The translations under genes and the position numbers were made by a program. This document shows positions 27,104 to 36,261 of a stretch of DNA of 64,000 nt, piece after piece. The stretch's first letter is position 1, and every line of letters starts with the position of its first letter. The notes under the pieces were generated by a model. The model did not search any database. It was not told the origin of the DNA and was given only the letters and a program-made list of their open reading frames with translations. Source of the DNA: Gammaproteobacteria bacterium (lineage in GTDB: Bacteria > Pseudomonadota > Gammaproteobacteria > HTCC5015); the NCBI GenBank assembly GCA_028284675.1, contig JANQRI010000014.1, positions 1-64,000 on the forward strand. Reading direction: 5' to 3'.

Positions 27104-28230
27104 CCCACCATGACATAATCAGGTCGATGCGCACTCCCTGACAGCCACTCATAAACACCGGCCATTTTTTCAGCAACACTTTGCCAGGAGTAATCCTGCT
27201 CAACCCATGCACGCCCGCTTTGCCCCATCGACTCAAGTTCTTCAGCAGAGAGCCTTAATGCGCTCTCCAGCACTGCCTGCAGTGCCTTGCGCTCCGGAGA
27301 AATTACCCAGCCACAGCTACGCTGAGCCAAATCAGTCCACGGCGTGCCGGTTGTGGTAATGACCGGCACCGCGTGCGCCAGCGCTTCAGCCACCACCATC
27401 CCGAAATTCTCTGAATGGGTAGGCAATACAAACAAGCGACTGCTTTGGAACAGTGCAGTCTTCTCAGCACCCAACACTTCTCCGGCAAAGCGGATATTTT
27501 TCAGATTTAAATTCTCAGCCAAATGCTGAATTTTTTTTGCATAAGCACCTTCCAGCCGCCCGGCAATAACCAGCTCCCAATCATTGAACTGCCCGGCAAG
27601 CGCTGCCCAAACTTCAAGCAATATATCCAGGCCTTTTTTGGGGTGAATACGACTTAAGAACAGAATCCGGTTTTTTTTAACAGATAGTTCAGCATCAACA
27701 GGCGGTATCGCAACGCCATTCGGTATGACCGCAACCGGCTGTGAAAAGCCCATTCGCCTGACATCGTCATATTCAGACTGGGCGGTTGCATGAAAACAAT
27801 TAACTTTTAATAACGCACGCTTTTGCAGAAAATTCCAGTATGGTTTTTTCAGCACTGATTTATAATTCATACTCCATTCCGTTAACATTCCCCTGGGACT
27901 CCAGACTACCGGCGCCAATGAACGACTGTTTTTAAAAATGGGAAATAAGTTAGCAGCACGCCAAACTCCATGTCCATGCAGGACAACTTTTTGCGTTAGC
28001 AAGTGCCGGGTATATTTCAATACACCGGCGGAAAACAATTCGGACCTTGAAAGCCTGGAACCAAACAGATGAAAATCGCAATCATACGGCCACTCCTCTG
28101 GCTCCGCTCCGGTTGCAACAATCGAAACCCGGTGCCCATGCTTACCCAGATAATGCGCCAGTGAACCAACCGAATAAGTCGGACCTGCAGAAGGATTATG
28201 GATGCCGGCAATAACCTGAAAGATATTCAT
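27100..28230 (-). CDS. Family 4 glycosyltransferase
   Basis: This 376-residue GT-B enzyme has N-terminal IAGIHNPSAGPTYSVGSLA and the donor-binding half with FLSRIHPKKGLDIL. The GT4 EX7E region is HSENFGMVVAEALAHAVPVI. It probably adds a sugar to the lipid-linked repeat unit. It starts 11 bp after the previous transferase and overlaps the beta-helix gene by 4 bp, so it lies inside one operon. Donor unknown. Confidence 0.9.
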   Translation of the reverse strand: MNIFQVIAGIHNPSAGPTYSVGSLAHYLGKHGHRVSIVATGAEPEEWPYDCDFHLFGSRLSRSELFSAGVLKYTRHLLTQKVVLHGHGVWRAANLFPIFKNSRSLAPVVWSPRGMLTEWSMNYKSVLKKPYWNFLQKRALLKVNCFHATAQSEYDDVRRMGFSQPVAVIPNGVAIPPVDAELSVKKNRILFLSRIHPKKGLDILLEVWAALAGQFNDWELVIAGRLEGAYAKKIQHLAENLNLKNIRFAGEVLGAEKTALFQSSRLFVLPTHSENFGMVVAEALAHAVPVITTTGTPWTDLAQRSCGWVISPERKALQAVLESALRLSAEELESMGQSGRAWVEQDYSWQSVAEKMAGVYEWLSGSAHRPDYVMVG

Positions 28231-28241
28231 TTACACAACCG

Positions 28242-29372
28242 TTATGCCGTATTCATAGATTCCAACAAATATGTTCGCGATCTCTCAACAAACGCTGCAT
28301 AGCTGAATTTCCCATTATCAATTACCAGGCTGCGCCCATAAGCACCCATCTTTATAAGCAAATCTTTATCACTAATAGCCTGCTTTAAAGTATCCATCAG
28401 AAAACGCGTGTCGCCAAAAGGTACAAGATATCCATTATTACCGTCTTCAATAACATCAACCGCCCCTTTTTCGCTTGCACCGATTACCGGCAAACCGAAA
28501 AACATTGCCTCAAGGAACACAATCCCGAAACCTTCTTTACTGCTCGGCAATACAAACAAATCAGCCGACGCATAACTTTCCAGCAAATCCGTATCTGAAA
28601 CCGACCCCAGAAAGCTCACACGATGATCAATCCCATACTCCTCTGCAAGCCCCTGCAAATAATCGCGATCATTCCCATCGCCGATAACTTTATATTCATA
28701 CCGATATTTATCTTTCAGCAAAGACAATGCTTCCAATACATGAATTAAACCTTTATCCCGCTCTGAGCGGTCCAGCCGCGTAACAGACAACAGTCTGACC
28801 ACTTCATCACTTGAGTGATTTTTTCGGGAACTGACAGGCAAATCATGACAATTGACCCACTCCGGACTGATCGTGTTCGGAAACACAAAAGCCCTGGCAT
28901 CAGAAAAACCGGCAGCCTGAGCTAAAAAACTCTTGAGTGTATAACGACTGACAGCCAACACTTTCAAAAAACGCTTGGCCGCGAATCGCTTGACTCCTTT
29001 GATCCGCCCCCATACATCCACGCCGTGCAGAATCAGAATCGTCGACTTATGGAATTTACCGGAAAAAAGCAGGAGCAGCTGGAATGCAAACGCAAGATTT
29101 ACATGACCACAAACATATACATCATATCGCGTTGATATCAGCGCTTTAAATACCGCTAACAACCACCGTAACTTACTGCAAGACGCCCCAAACAGGTACC
29201 GCGCCACTTTCGGCCGATCAGCAAAACTTTTAAATTCTTTATCATTTACCGAGAAAACATCGATATCCGCATTATTATCAGCCAGGGCACTGAGCAGGTT
29301 ACGATTAAAACGCTGTATTCCTCCATGCGCATCCAACTCAGTACAAACAAACATGACAGATTTGCCCTGCAT
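28242..29372 (-). CDS. Family 4 glycosyltransferase
   Basis: This is a 376-residue GT-B enzyme. VCTELDAHGGIQRFNRNLL marks the acceptor half, SVTRLDRSERDKGLIHVLEA the donor half and SSKEGFGIVFLEAMFFGLPV the EX7E motif. Despite the same length as the next gene, the two are not close copies. It begins 1 bp after the stop of the CgeB-like gene. Confidence 0.9.
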   Translation of the reverse strand: MQGKSVMFVCTELDAHGGIQRFNRNLLSALADNNADIDVFSVNDKEFKSFADRPKVARYLFGASCSKLRWLLAVFKALISTRYDVYVCGHVNLAFAFQLLLLFSGKFHKSTILILHGVDVWGRIKGVKRFAAKRFLKVLAVSRYTLKSFLAQAAGFSDARAFVFPNTISPEWVNCHDLPVSSRKNHSSDEVVRLLSVTRLDRSERDKGLIHVLEALSLLKDKYRYEYKVIGDGNDRDYLQGLAEEYGIDHRVSFLGSVSDTDLLESYASADLFVLPSSKEGFGIVFLEAMFFGLPVIGASEKGAVDVIEDGNNGYLVPFGDTRFLMDTLKQAISDKDLLIKMGAYGRSLVIDNGKFSYAAFVERSRTYLLESMNTA

Positions 29373-29373
29373 T

Positions 29374-30423
29374 TTATGCCGCTTCCTGAAAAACCATATT
29401 AACCAGCTGCTTCATCCGGGTTTCATGGTCATAACCTGACTTCAGGCACCTCTGATAGCCGGCAGCTGCAATCTTTTCACGCTTTTCCCGGTGCTTCAGA
29501 TAAAAACGAATTTTATCCCGCAGCTCCTCCAGATCACTAAAATACTCAGCCTCGACACCTTCTTTAAAAAGCGCCTGATGTTCTTCAGTACGCTCAGCGA
29601 GCATAAAAGTACCGCTGCCAGGTATTTCAAAAGTACGTGTAGTTGTTGTTTCCGGAATCAGTTTCGACAAAAGCCCTATTCCGATACATGCGGCATTTAA
29701 TGCAGTGCCATAATCCTCACCCCATACACCATCGCCCGAAAAAGCATTTTTTATACGGTATTTGCGAAGCCGGCGCCGCCAACCAGGCCCCCATATTTTC
29801 AAATCGATTCCGGCCCCGGCAACGGGACTTAAACAATGAGCATAGTGCTTTTCGTAGCGACCAATAAATGTTGCATCAGCACGATACCTGGAAACCTGTG
29901 CCGACTCGAGCTCTTTTGGCCGAATTTTTTTACCGTCATAACTCTGCGACACCAGTTTTATTAACCCGGCACCCAGATCACGATACTTCTCAACCTCAAA
30001 AGGTTTGGTGGTAAATAAAATATCGTATAAAGGAATACTTTTTTGAAAAAAAACCGACTTATTAGCGAACAGTTGCGGATCCGGCGTATAGTGAATCAGA
30101 AAAGCTTTTAATTTGTTTTTTAGAACGATTAGGGTTTCCGGCTTTATCCATTTCCCCTTATCTATCCAGATAAAATCAACCGGCTGCTGTAGCTGCTCCA
30201 CAAATTTTATCAGTGAATCATTCAACATCTTTACCGGAGAGCCAACATTCAACCGGTGCGACAATGATCTCACAATACGATTTGGATGCCGCATATAGTC
30301 AGTAGTATCAAAGCCTATAATTTTAAATCCCAGGCTTTCAAGAACCAACATGCGTTGACGGCAAGTACACCCATCCCAAAGCTGGCCAATATAAAGCATA
30401 TTATTACGTTCTTGAATTTTCAT
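29374..30423 (-). CDS. CgeB-like family 1 glycosyltransferase
   Basis: This is a 349-residue protein. I chose the ATG at 30421-30423 (MKIQERNNMLYIG) because an AGAAG ribosome-binding site precedes it and the frame upstream runs into the flippase gene. A longer start at 30549 would overlap the flippase by 116 bp with a non-family N-terminus. The C-terminal half has TTRTFEIPGSGTFMLAE followed by EEHQALFKEGVEAEYF, typical of the CgeB-type glycosyltransferase domain. Its role is probably adding a sugar during repeat-unit assembly. Confidence 0.82.
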   Translation of the reverse strand: MKIQERNNMLYIGQLWDGCTCRQRMLVLESLGFKIIGFDTTDYMRHPNRIVRSLSHRLNVGSPVKMLNDSLIKFVEQLQQPVDFIWIDKGKWIKPETLIVLKNKLKAFLIHYTPDPQLFANKSVFFQKSIPLYDILFTTKPFEVEKYRDLGAGLIKLVSQSYDGKKIRPKELESAQVSRYRADATFIGRYEKHYAHCLSPVAGAGIDLKIWGPGWRRRLRKYRIKNAFSGDGVWGEDYGTALNAACIGIGLLSKLIPETTTTRTFEIPGSGTFMLAERTEEHQALFKEGVEAEYFSDLEELRDKIRFYLKHREKREKIAAAGYQRCLKSGYDHETRMKQLVNMVFQEAA

Positions 30424-30433
30424 TTTACTTCTG

Positions 30434-31723
30434 TTAACTAAATTTTGTGGTGGCTTCCAGCTCAATCGGGCTCTTAACAGTTTTCGCTGCAGCGACAATT
30501 GATGCCAGCAACTGAATTCCAAAATAGGCCGGCACCGCCATTGCCGCACCGGTTAATCCGAATTTATAAATCGCAATTACGGTTGCGCATAAACCCGTCA
30601 CTGCACCGATCGCCTGCACAAACAATACATAAGAAGTTTTATCGCAGGCATAACACACTCTTTCAAACACATAAGACACCGTTAAAAATGCATAACCTGC
30701 TGCAATCCAAATCATCAGATGACTGCTTTTTCGATACGCTTCCCCTAAAAGCAATGCAGCAATCTGCTGGTTAAAAAACCCCACAAACAACACACCCAAT
30801 AACATCAATACAAAAACCACAAGTAACCATTGCTGGAATATCTTGTTTGCCTGCGCATTATCATTATCTGAAACCGCTTGCTGATAAACAGGTCGCATCA
30901 CCAATTCAACAATTTTTCCACCAATTAAAAACGGCCGGCTGATTAATCCGTAAGCCGCTGCATAAATACCCGCTTCATTCAAACTCAGCATAATACCGAT
31001 GATATAACGGTCACCAAGACCGCTTACCCAACCGATTAATGCCAATGGCACCAATGGCAGCGCATAGCGCCAGATCGTTTTATCAAAATGAGTTGTTTTC
31101 GTAACTCCCTGCGCTTGCTGCCGGGCAGGTGGCTTTTTCAAAAAAAACCATAGCAGTGCCGATGCAAAAAAATAAGCAAGCAACACCACCCATGTTTCGA
31201 CGCCAAAAAAGAAAATTGCACTCACTGCAAGCAGCGGCCTTGCAAATGCCTCAGCCGCAGACCATATCGCATAGCGCCGCTGCAAACGCGCCGCATTCAG
31301 AAAAGCCATTTCATATGCACGCGCGATATCAACAATCACCACCAGTGCCAGTAACAATACGATCACCGGTGATTGTTTCAGGTATAGGCAAACACCGATA
31401 CCTAAAGGCACTAATACCGCAAAAGCCCAGCCCAACACACGGCAAAGCTGGCCGGAGATATGTTTTCTAAGAGCACGTTCACCATCGGACTTCAGTAATT
31501 CAGGGTAATACCGTAATGCCGCCTGCAAAACCGGCGTCGACACCAACGCGAGCAGCAATGCCGCAACACCCAGCTGCAAAATGAGCTCTCCAAAACGTTC
31601 CGGCGGCAGATACTCGGTTAAAAGACGTATGCCTAGCAGCACCCCAATTGCAGAGAGCGCCTGGCCGGCAAAAGCCCATAATGCATCGGAGGTCAGTTTT
31701 TTGTTCAGTGATGATAAATGCAT
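30434..31723 (-). CDS. Wzx-like polysaccharide flippase
   Basis: This 429-residue membrane protein has about twelve to fourteen hydrophobic segments and belongs to the MATE/MOP-type polysaccharide transporter group. The opening LTSDALWAFAGQALSAIGVLLG and segments such as AGIYAAAYGLISRPFLIGG are characteristic. It should flip the lipid-linked repeat unit across the inner membrane for the Wzy-like polymerase. It is the first gene of the glycosyltransferase block, with a 207-bp divergent region to the phosphatase gene that probably holds promoters for both. Confidence 0.88.
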   Translation of the reverse strand: MHLSSLNKKLTSDALWAFAGQALSAIGVLLGIRLLTEYLPPERFGELILQLGVAALLLALVSTPVLQAALRYYPELLKSDGERALRKHISGQLCRVLGWAFAVLVPLGIGVCLYLKQSPVIVLLLALVVIVDIARAYEMAFLNAARLQRRYAIWSAAEAFARPLLAVSAIFFFGVETWVVLLAYFFASALLWFFLKKPPARQQAQGVTKTTHFDKTIWRYALPLVPLALIGWVSGLGDRYIIGIMLSLNEAGIYAAAYGLISRPFLIGGKIVELVMRPVYQQAVSDNDNAQANKIFQQWLLVVFVLMLLGVLFVGFFNQQIAALLLGEAYRKSSHLMIWIAAGYAFLTVSYVFERVCYACDKTSYVLFVQAIGAVTGLCATVIAIYKFGLTGAAMAVPAYFGIQLLASIVAAAKTVKSPIELEATTKFS

Positions 31724-31930
31724 ATATCTGTGTTTTTACGGCATTCGGCACAATACGAAGCAACCCGCAAGTCTGTTGGATATTGCGGCCGGTTATCCAC
31801 AAGGAGTGCGCATAAGACTATTGGGATTATATAACCAAATTATGACCCTAAACTCACTGAATTCATTTTTTTGTAATATATTTGTCATATTGTATTGAGT
31901 TAAGTGGACCTATTTTGACTGGGGGAAGTA

Positions 31931-32446
31931 GTGGAAAAAACCTATAATGTACTGTTTTTATGCACCGGCAACTCGGCCCGCAGCATTATCGCCGAAGCAT
32001 TGCTAAATAGCTGGGGACGCGGCCAGTTCAATGCATATAGTGCCGGCAGCCACCCAACGGGCACGGTAAACCCATTTGCTTTAAAGATTCTGCAGCAAAT
32101 GCGAATCTCAGTGAAAAATCCCCGCAGTAAAAACTGGGACGAATTCGCACAGCAAGACTCCCCCGTGATGGATTTTGTATTTACCGTCTGCGATCAGGCC
32201 GCCGGAGAAGCCTGCCCGGCATGGCCCGGGCAGCCGATGTCCGCCCATTGGGGTATTGCTGACCCCGCCGCCGCAGAGGGCGATGAAGTGCAAAAAATGC
32301 TCGCGTTTCGCCAGGCGTTCAACGAACTGGAAAACCGAATCAAAATTTTTGTTAACCTGCCGATTGGCTCACTGGACAAAATCAAGTTACAAAAACAGCT
32401 GGATGCAATCGGTAAAGTCCAAACAACAACTGCTGAGGCCAGTTGA
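31931..32446 (+). CDS. Low-molecular-weight protein-tyrosine phosphatase / ArsC-type arsenate reductase
   Basis: This is a 171-residue cytoplasmic protein. The phosphate-binding loop CTGNSARS gives nucleophile Cys 11 and Arg 17; the general-acid Asp is in IADPAAAEGD. Many homologues are annotated as arsenate reductases (arsC), but no arsR, acr3 or arsB is beside it. It sits on the opposite strand inside an exopolysaccharide locus that encodes a BY-type tyrosine kinase, so a Wzb-like role removing phosphate from that kinase is equally plausible. A second Cys occurs in FTVCDQ and a third in EACPAW, which could serve a reductase mechanism. Family is sure; substrate is not. Confidence 0.88.
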   Translation: MEKTYNVLFLCTGNSARSIIAEALLNSWGRGQFNAYSAGSHPTGTVNPFALKILQQMRISVKNPRSKNWDEFAQQDSPVMDFVFTVCDQAAGEACPAWPGQPMSAHWGIADPAAAEGDEVQKMLAFRQAFNELENRIKIFVNLPIGSLDKIKLQKQLDAIGKVQTTTAEAS

Positions 32447-32625
32447 CCGCATTTTTTGTTTTTCTTTTCTGGCTTTGCACCCAGATATTCGACAATAACC
32501 TAAAATCAATATTAATCAGTGGTTTTACCAGCTGGCCTTTTCCCGCAATAGTATTGCCGCTGGTTTTGCTTGAAACAATCGTCGCACCCTTTATTGCCGC
32601 TAAACTTCACATACCCCTGGGTTAA
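32443..32625 (+). CDS. Small hydrophobic membrane protein, unknown
   Basis: This is a 60-residue ORF starting with TTG at 32443, whose start overlaps the TGA stop of the phosphatase gene (TTGA), suggesting coupled translation. Two hydrophobic segments (FFVFLFWLCTQIF and FPAIVLPLVLLETIVAPFIAA) make a helical hairpin likely. It may be a genuine small membrane partner of the phosphatase or the remnant of a longer transporter; the repeat element lies just downstream. No family recognised. Confidence 0.5.
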   Translation: MTAFFVFLFWLCTQIFDNNLKSILISGFTSWPFPAIVLPLVLLETIVAPFIAAKLHIPLG

Positions 32626-32646
32626 CAGCAAACTGGCAAATCTTAG

Positions 32647-32789
32647 TAGAACCTATCTCAAAATTAAGCGAGCGCCGATGAGACGAGGCAAAAGCGAGTG
32701 AGAAAGCGGAGTTTATTAAAATAAATGAGCATTTTGAACGAGCTTTTAACGAAGTATCAGCAAGCGTAGTAATTTTGAGATTGGTTCTA
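32647..32789. repeat. 143-bp element with near-perfect 20-bp terminal inverted repeats
   Basis: The left end TAGAACCTATCTCAAAATTA (32647-32666) and right end TAATTTTGAGATTGGTTCTA (32770-32789) are inverted repeats matching at 19 of 20 positions. The interior is rich in GAG/GCGAG words and codes nothing. The right end supplies the TAG stop of the ATPase gene. GAGATTGGT (32777-32785) pairs again with ACCAATCTC (32793-32801) inside that gene. It looks like a MITE-like or palindromic dispersed repeat with no transposase. Confidence 0.75.
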
Positions 32790-33641
32790 ACTACCAATCT
32801 CAGCGGCACCCTTATCCTCCTGCTGAATCGGCAATATGCGCCCACCCAGCCGGTCACGCGCAACCTCTCTGACGATATCGCCATCGATTTTTTTTGCCTG
32901 GCCGGCAAAACCATAGATCAGTGAATTATCACAAAGAATATTAATCAGTCGCGGAATTCCCCGCGAATGGAAAATAATTACATTCACCGCCTCGCGGCTA
33001 AACAGCTCCGGATCACCGCCAACCATCCCCAGCCGGTGCTTTATATATTCACGAATTTCGCTCAGGCTTAAAGGCTCGATAAAATAATCCACCGTAACCC
33101 TTTGTGAAAACTGCTCCAAGCCTTCTGATTTTAACTGGTTTCTAAGCTCCGGCTGACCAACCAGTATCAGTTGCAGCAACTGCCGGTTGTCCGCATTCAT
33201 ATTGGACAGCAGGCGCATCTGTTCCAGTGTTTCGGCACCCAGATTTTGTGCCTCATCGACAATCAGCACCGCTTTTTTACCGGCTGCATGCGTACGCAAC
33301 AGAAACGCGTTTAACGCATCAAACTGTTCGATATTATCTTTGTTTTTTTGCTCAATACCGAAAGCATATAAAATCCAACGCAACATATCGCCCATTGATT
33401 CATGGGTATTACCCAGATAGGCGATTTCCTGACGTGCCGATTGTTTGTCCAGCAGAGACCTGACTAAAGTCGTTTTACCGCAACCGATATCACCGGTCAA
33501 AACCGTAATACCGGCCTGCTCGGTTAAGCTGTATTCCAACAATGACAGAGCAATTGAATGCTTTTTGGTTAGAAACAAAAACTTCGGGTCAGGCAGCAAT
33601 GAAAACGGTTTACCGCTAAGCCCATAAAATTCTTCATACAT
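32787..33641 (-). CDS. XrtA/PEP-CTERM system-associated AAA ATPase (ExeA/GspA-like)
   Basis: This is a 284-residue cytoplasmic ATPase. Its opening MYEEFYGLSGKPFSLLPDP is the signature of the group. Walker A is in LTGDIGCGKTTL (~47-57), Walker B in AVLIVDEAQNL, and sensor/arginine elements in the SRGIPRLINILCDN stretch. It may energise assembly or regulate the polysaccharide machinery, but no reaction partner has been fixed. It follows the tyrosine kinase by 33 bp. The last codons and TAG stop lie in the end of the inverted-repeat element, so the C-terminus may have been reset by the insertion. Confidence 0.9.
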   Translation of the reverse strand: MYEEFYGLSGKPFSLLPDPKFLFLTKKHSIALSLLEYSLTEQAGITVLTGDIGCGKTTLVRSLLDKQSARQEIAYLGNTHESMGDMLRWILYAFGIEQKNKDNIEQFDALNAFLLRTHAAGKKAVLIVDEAQNLGAETLEQMRLLSNMNADNRQLLQLILVGQPELRNQLKSEGLEQFSQRVTVDYFIEPLSLSEIREYIKHRLGMVGGDPELFSREAVNVIIFHSRGIPRLINILCDNSLIYGFAGQAKKIDGDIVREVARDRLGGRILPIQQEDKGAAEIGS

Positions 33642-33674
33642 AATAAACCACCTTCAATACCTGCAGACTGCGGT

Positions 33675-34469
33675 TTAGTTTTTCAAAGTGACGATCGAAC
33701 CGGACTTGTTCAGAACACTGCCGATTACATTGGTATTTCTTAAATAATCCATCGCCTGCAATAAATTATCCCGTCCGGTCTTGCCGTCCTCAATTACCAT
33801 TAATACCGCATCAACATAAGGGGAAAATGCCAATACATCATCACTGCTCAGCAATGAGGGCAAATCAAAGATAACCACTCTTTGTGCGTAACGTGACTTA
33901 AGTTCATCGACCAGGCTAATTGTTTTCGGCGATGACAAGGTCTCTGATGAATTAGTAAACGGACGATTTCCCGGCAACACCACCAGGCCATCCACACCAG
34001 GATTGAAAAGTATTTTTTGCAGGGAAATATCATTAAAAAAATAATCCCCAATTCCATATTCGGGCGTATCCTCAAAATAGGTATGCACTGACGGGCTTTT
34101 AAGGTCAAAATCAACCAGCAACACAGTATGCTGTGATTCCTGGGCAATACTAATCGACAGGTTAATCGCAGTCAGCGTTTTACCTTCGTTCTGATTTGCA
34201 CTCACCACACCGATTGAATTCCAGCCATTTTGTTTCATCAGCTGCAACACCTGAGTACGCAAAATCTTATAAGCATTCTCAATCGCGCCATTTACCCCGG
34301 CGGAAATAACCCGTCGCCGTCTGAACCTCCCCTTAAGCCCTCCCAACAATCGCGTTTGAGTATAGTCAATTTTTTTACCTGCAACAGGCTCGTGCTTTAT
34401 CGGGACTGGTTCTTCAACCTGATCCGTTTTTTTGCTGGCAAGAGACATTGCCTGTCTAATCTTATCCAC
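33675..34469 (-). CDS. XrtA-associated tyrosine autokinase (EpsG/CpsD-like)
   Basis: This is a 264-residue BY-kinase of the P-loop ATPase type. The Walker A region is VVSANQNEGKTLTAINL, Walker A' is VLLVDFDLKSPSVH, and the final Walker B strand is RVVIFDLPSLL. Such kinases control polymer length together with the Wzz-type partner, which lies 3 bp upstream. The usual C-terminal tyrosine cluster is absent, as in other XrtA-type kinases, so the phosphorylated residues are unclear. The start is the ATG giving MDKIRQAMSLA. Confidence 0.9.
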   Translation of the reverse strand: MDKIRQAMSLASKKTDQVEEPVPIKHEPVAGKKIDYTQTRLLGGLKGRFRRRRVISAGVNGAIENAYKILRTQVLQLMKQNGWNSIGVVSANQNEGKTLTAINLSISIAQESQHTVLLVDFDLKSPSVHTYFEDTPEYGIGDYFFNDISLQKILFNPGVDGLVVLPGNRPFTNSSETLSSPKTISLVDELKSRYAQRVVIFDLPSLLSSDDVLAFSPYVDAVLMVIEDGKTGRDNLLQAMDYLRNTNVIGSVLNKSGSIVTLKN

Positions 34470-34472
34470 TGC

Positions 34473-36245
34473 CTATATCCCCAAACGCCTTAACATCACA
34501 AACCAGAATGTGTCTATTGGCATAATAACAAAATGAAACAAAACCGCGCCGAACAAACAGGCGCCCACGCAGGAAACCACACCATATTTTAGATATTTGA
34601 TTTTTTTACCTAACTCTTCTTCAGTCTGTATATAAGGTATCGATGCCAGTGGTGGGCGACCTAGCAGATTGGCAACCGCCTTACGCCCATGAATATTACC
34701 GTCGACCGAATCCAATAAAAAAGCAACACCAATACCACCGGCGACTGAAAATAAGAATCCGACAACCAATATCATCTTGCGATTCGGCTTAACCGGCTTC
34801 TCCGGCAGTAATGGCGGCTCAATAAGGGTGAACCGCTCACCTTTTCTCTCCACTTCCAGCGACTCCGCCAGCCGCGCTTCCATTTCCTTTGCTTTTATTT
34901 CCTGATACTTTAACGTCGCATTCTGGTAATCGCGTGTGAGTGATTTATATTCACGCTCCACCTGTGGGCTATCGACCAGTCTTTGTTCAAAATCCGCTAT
35001 TTTATTTTTTAAGTCACGCGCTTTAAGATTCAAGGATTGCAGCTCTTTATTGGCAGCATTCAATGTTGTCTGCAACTGTATATAAACCGGATTATCCGCA
35101 TTGACACCGGCCGCAGCGCCCCCGACGACGACATCATCACGCTCAGCCAATTGTTTCTCCAGACCTGCGATTGATTTCTTTAAACGTATTACATCCGGGT
35201 GTTCGGCAGAATATTTATCTCTGGCCAGTGCCAGCTCGGACCGCAAACCCGTAAGCTGCTTCTGAAGCTCTCCGGTATCAGTTGCCACCATGCCAAGCTC
35301 CTGCCTTAATGCGGCAATTTCTTTCTTGAGTTTCTGTATATCCGGATGCTCCGGAGAATATGTCGCGGAAAGTTTTATATACTCGGCTTCCAGCACTTTC
35401 AAACGACCCGCGGAACTTAAAATACGCTCACCGGACTCTGAAAAAACCGTACTGGCCGGATTTAATTGCGATAATTCGGACTTCAGATATATTTTACGCT
35501 CTTCCAACAAGCGTATCTGGCGTTCGATTTCCAGCAGATCACGCTCGGTTTTGTCCATCAAAGTCAGGTTCAGACTTACCAGTTCCGGCAGGCTGTTTAT
35601 GTTTTTTTCTTTAAACTCAGCCAGCAGCTTTTCAAGAACAGCTATTTCACGTTCAAGCTTCTGTGCTTCTTCGGTCAAAAATCCGGAAGTATCAGCAGCC
35701 ATTTGTGTGCGTGTTTTCAAATTCTCATTCAAAAAAAGTGATGTCAACTCATTCGCAACCCGTTGCGCAGTTGCGGGGGAGCGACTCTCGTAAGACAAGG
35801 TAAACGCAATAGTCGCTTCAGTCGGGCGACCACTGCGTGGGTCCACCACTTCAGCACTGATCGTGCGCAATGCGATATCACTGCGCATACGTTCAACCAA
35901 AACCTCTCTCGGATCTTTTTCACGGCGGTCGGTATAGAGATGAAATTTTTCGATAACACTCCATAAATTTGAGCTGGTCATCACCCGCTGACTGATAATC
36001 TGTATTCGTTGGTCTGCATAGCTGGTCACAGTGGAGCGTACCAGCTCCTCCGGTATTTCCTGTTGCTCGATCAAAATGGTTGCTGAAGAGCGGTATGCCG
36101 GCGGCAAACCGAAGGCAAGCAATGCCATTAAAAATAAAACAATAAATGCCGTGATTAATACCTGATACTTCCGGCGATTAACCACCGCCAGGTAATCCCG
36201 CAGGTTCTTCGGCATCGGCTCAATATGTTCGACTGCTTGCACCAT
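34473..36245 (-). CDS. Polysaccharide chain-length determinant (GumC/Wzz/EpsF-like)
   Basis: This is a 590-residue inner-membrane protein with two membrane segments (YQVLITAFIVLFLMALLAF near residue 33 and MILVVGFLFSVAGGIGVAFL near 495) around a long periplasmic coiled coil. A third hydrophobic segment lies near the C-terminus (VVSCVGACLFGAVLFHFVI). The Wzz N-terminal domain includes YRSSATILIEQQEIP; the C-terminal proline-rich PPLLPEKPVKPNRK is typical. One heptad-rich segment occurs twice (SAEHPDVIRLKKSIAGLE and SPEHPDIQKLKKEIAALR). It should set polymer length with the kinase downstream. Confidence 0.9.
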   Translation of the reverse strand: MVQAVEHIEPMPKNLRDYLAVVNRRKYQVLITAFIVLFLMALLAFGLPPAYRSSATILIEQQEIPEELVRSTVTSYADQRIQIISQRVMTSSNLWSVIEKFHLYTDRREKDPREVLVERMRSDIALRTISAEVVDPRSGRPTEATIAFTLSYESRSPATAQRVANELTSLFLNENLKTRTQMAADTSGFLTEEAQKLEREIAVLEKLLAEFKEKNINSLPELVSLNLTLMDKTERDLLEIERQIRLLEERKIYLKSELSQLNPASTVFSESGERILSSAGRLKVLEAEYIKLSATYSPEHPDIQKLKKEIAALRQELGMVATDTGELQKQLTGLRSELALARDKYSAEHPDVIRLKKSIAGLEKQLAERDDVVVGGAAAGVNADNPVYIQLQTTLNAANKELQSLNLKARDLKNKIADFEQRLVDSPQVEREYKSLTRDYQNATLKYQEIKAKEMEARLAESLEVERKGERFTLIEPPLLPEKPVKPNRKMILVVGFLFSVAGGIGVAFLLDSVDGNIHGRKAVANLLGRPPLASIPYIQTEEELGKKIKYLKYGVVSCVGACLFGAVLFHFVIMPIDTFWFVMLRRLGI

Positions 36246-36261
36246 AGTTAAAGTATATTAG

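Noticed and set aside
29374..30549. Longer CgeB-like gene starting at 30549
   Set aside because: The extra N-terminus is antisense-free but overlaps the flippase 3' end in another frame, is Arg/Trp-rich and unlike the family; the ATG at 30423 has a ribosome-binding site.
32600..32914. Minus-strand ORF across the inverted-repeat element
   Set aside because: It reads through the noncoding element and the ATPase gene in the wrong frame.
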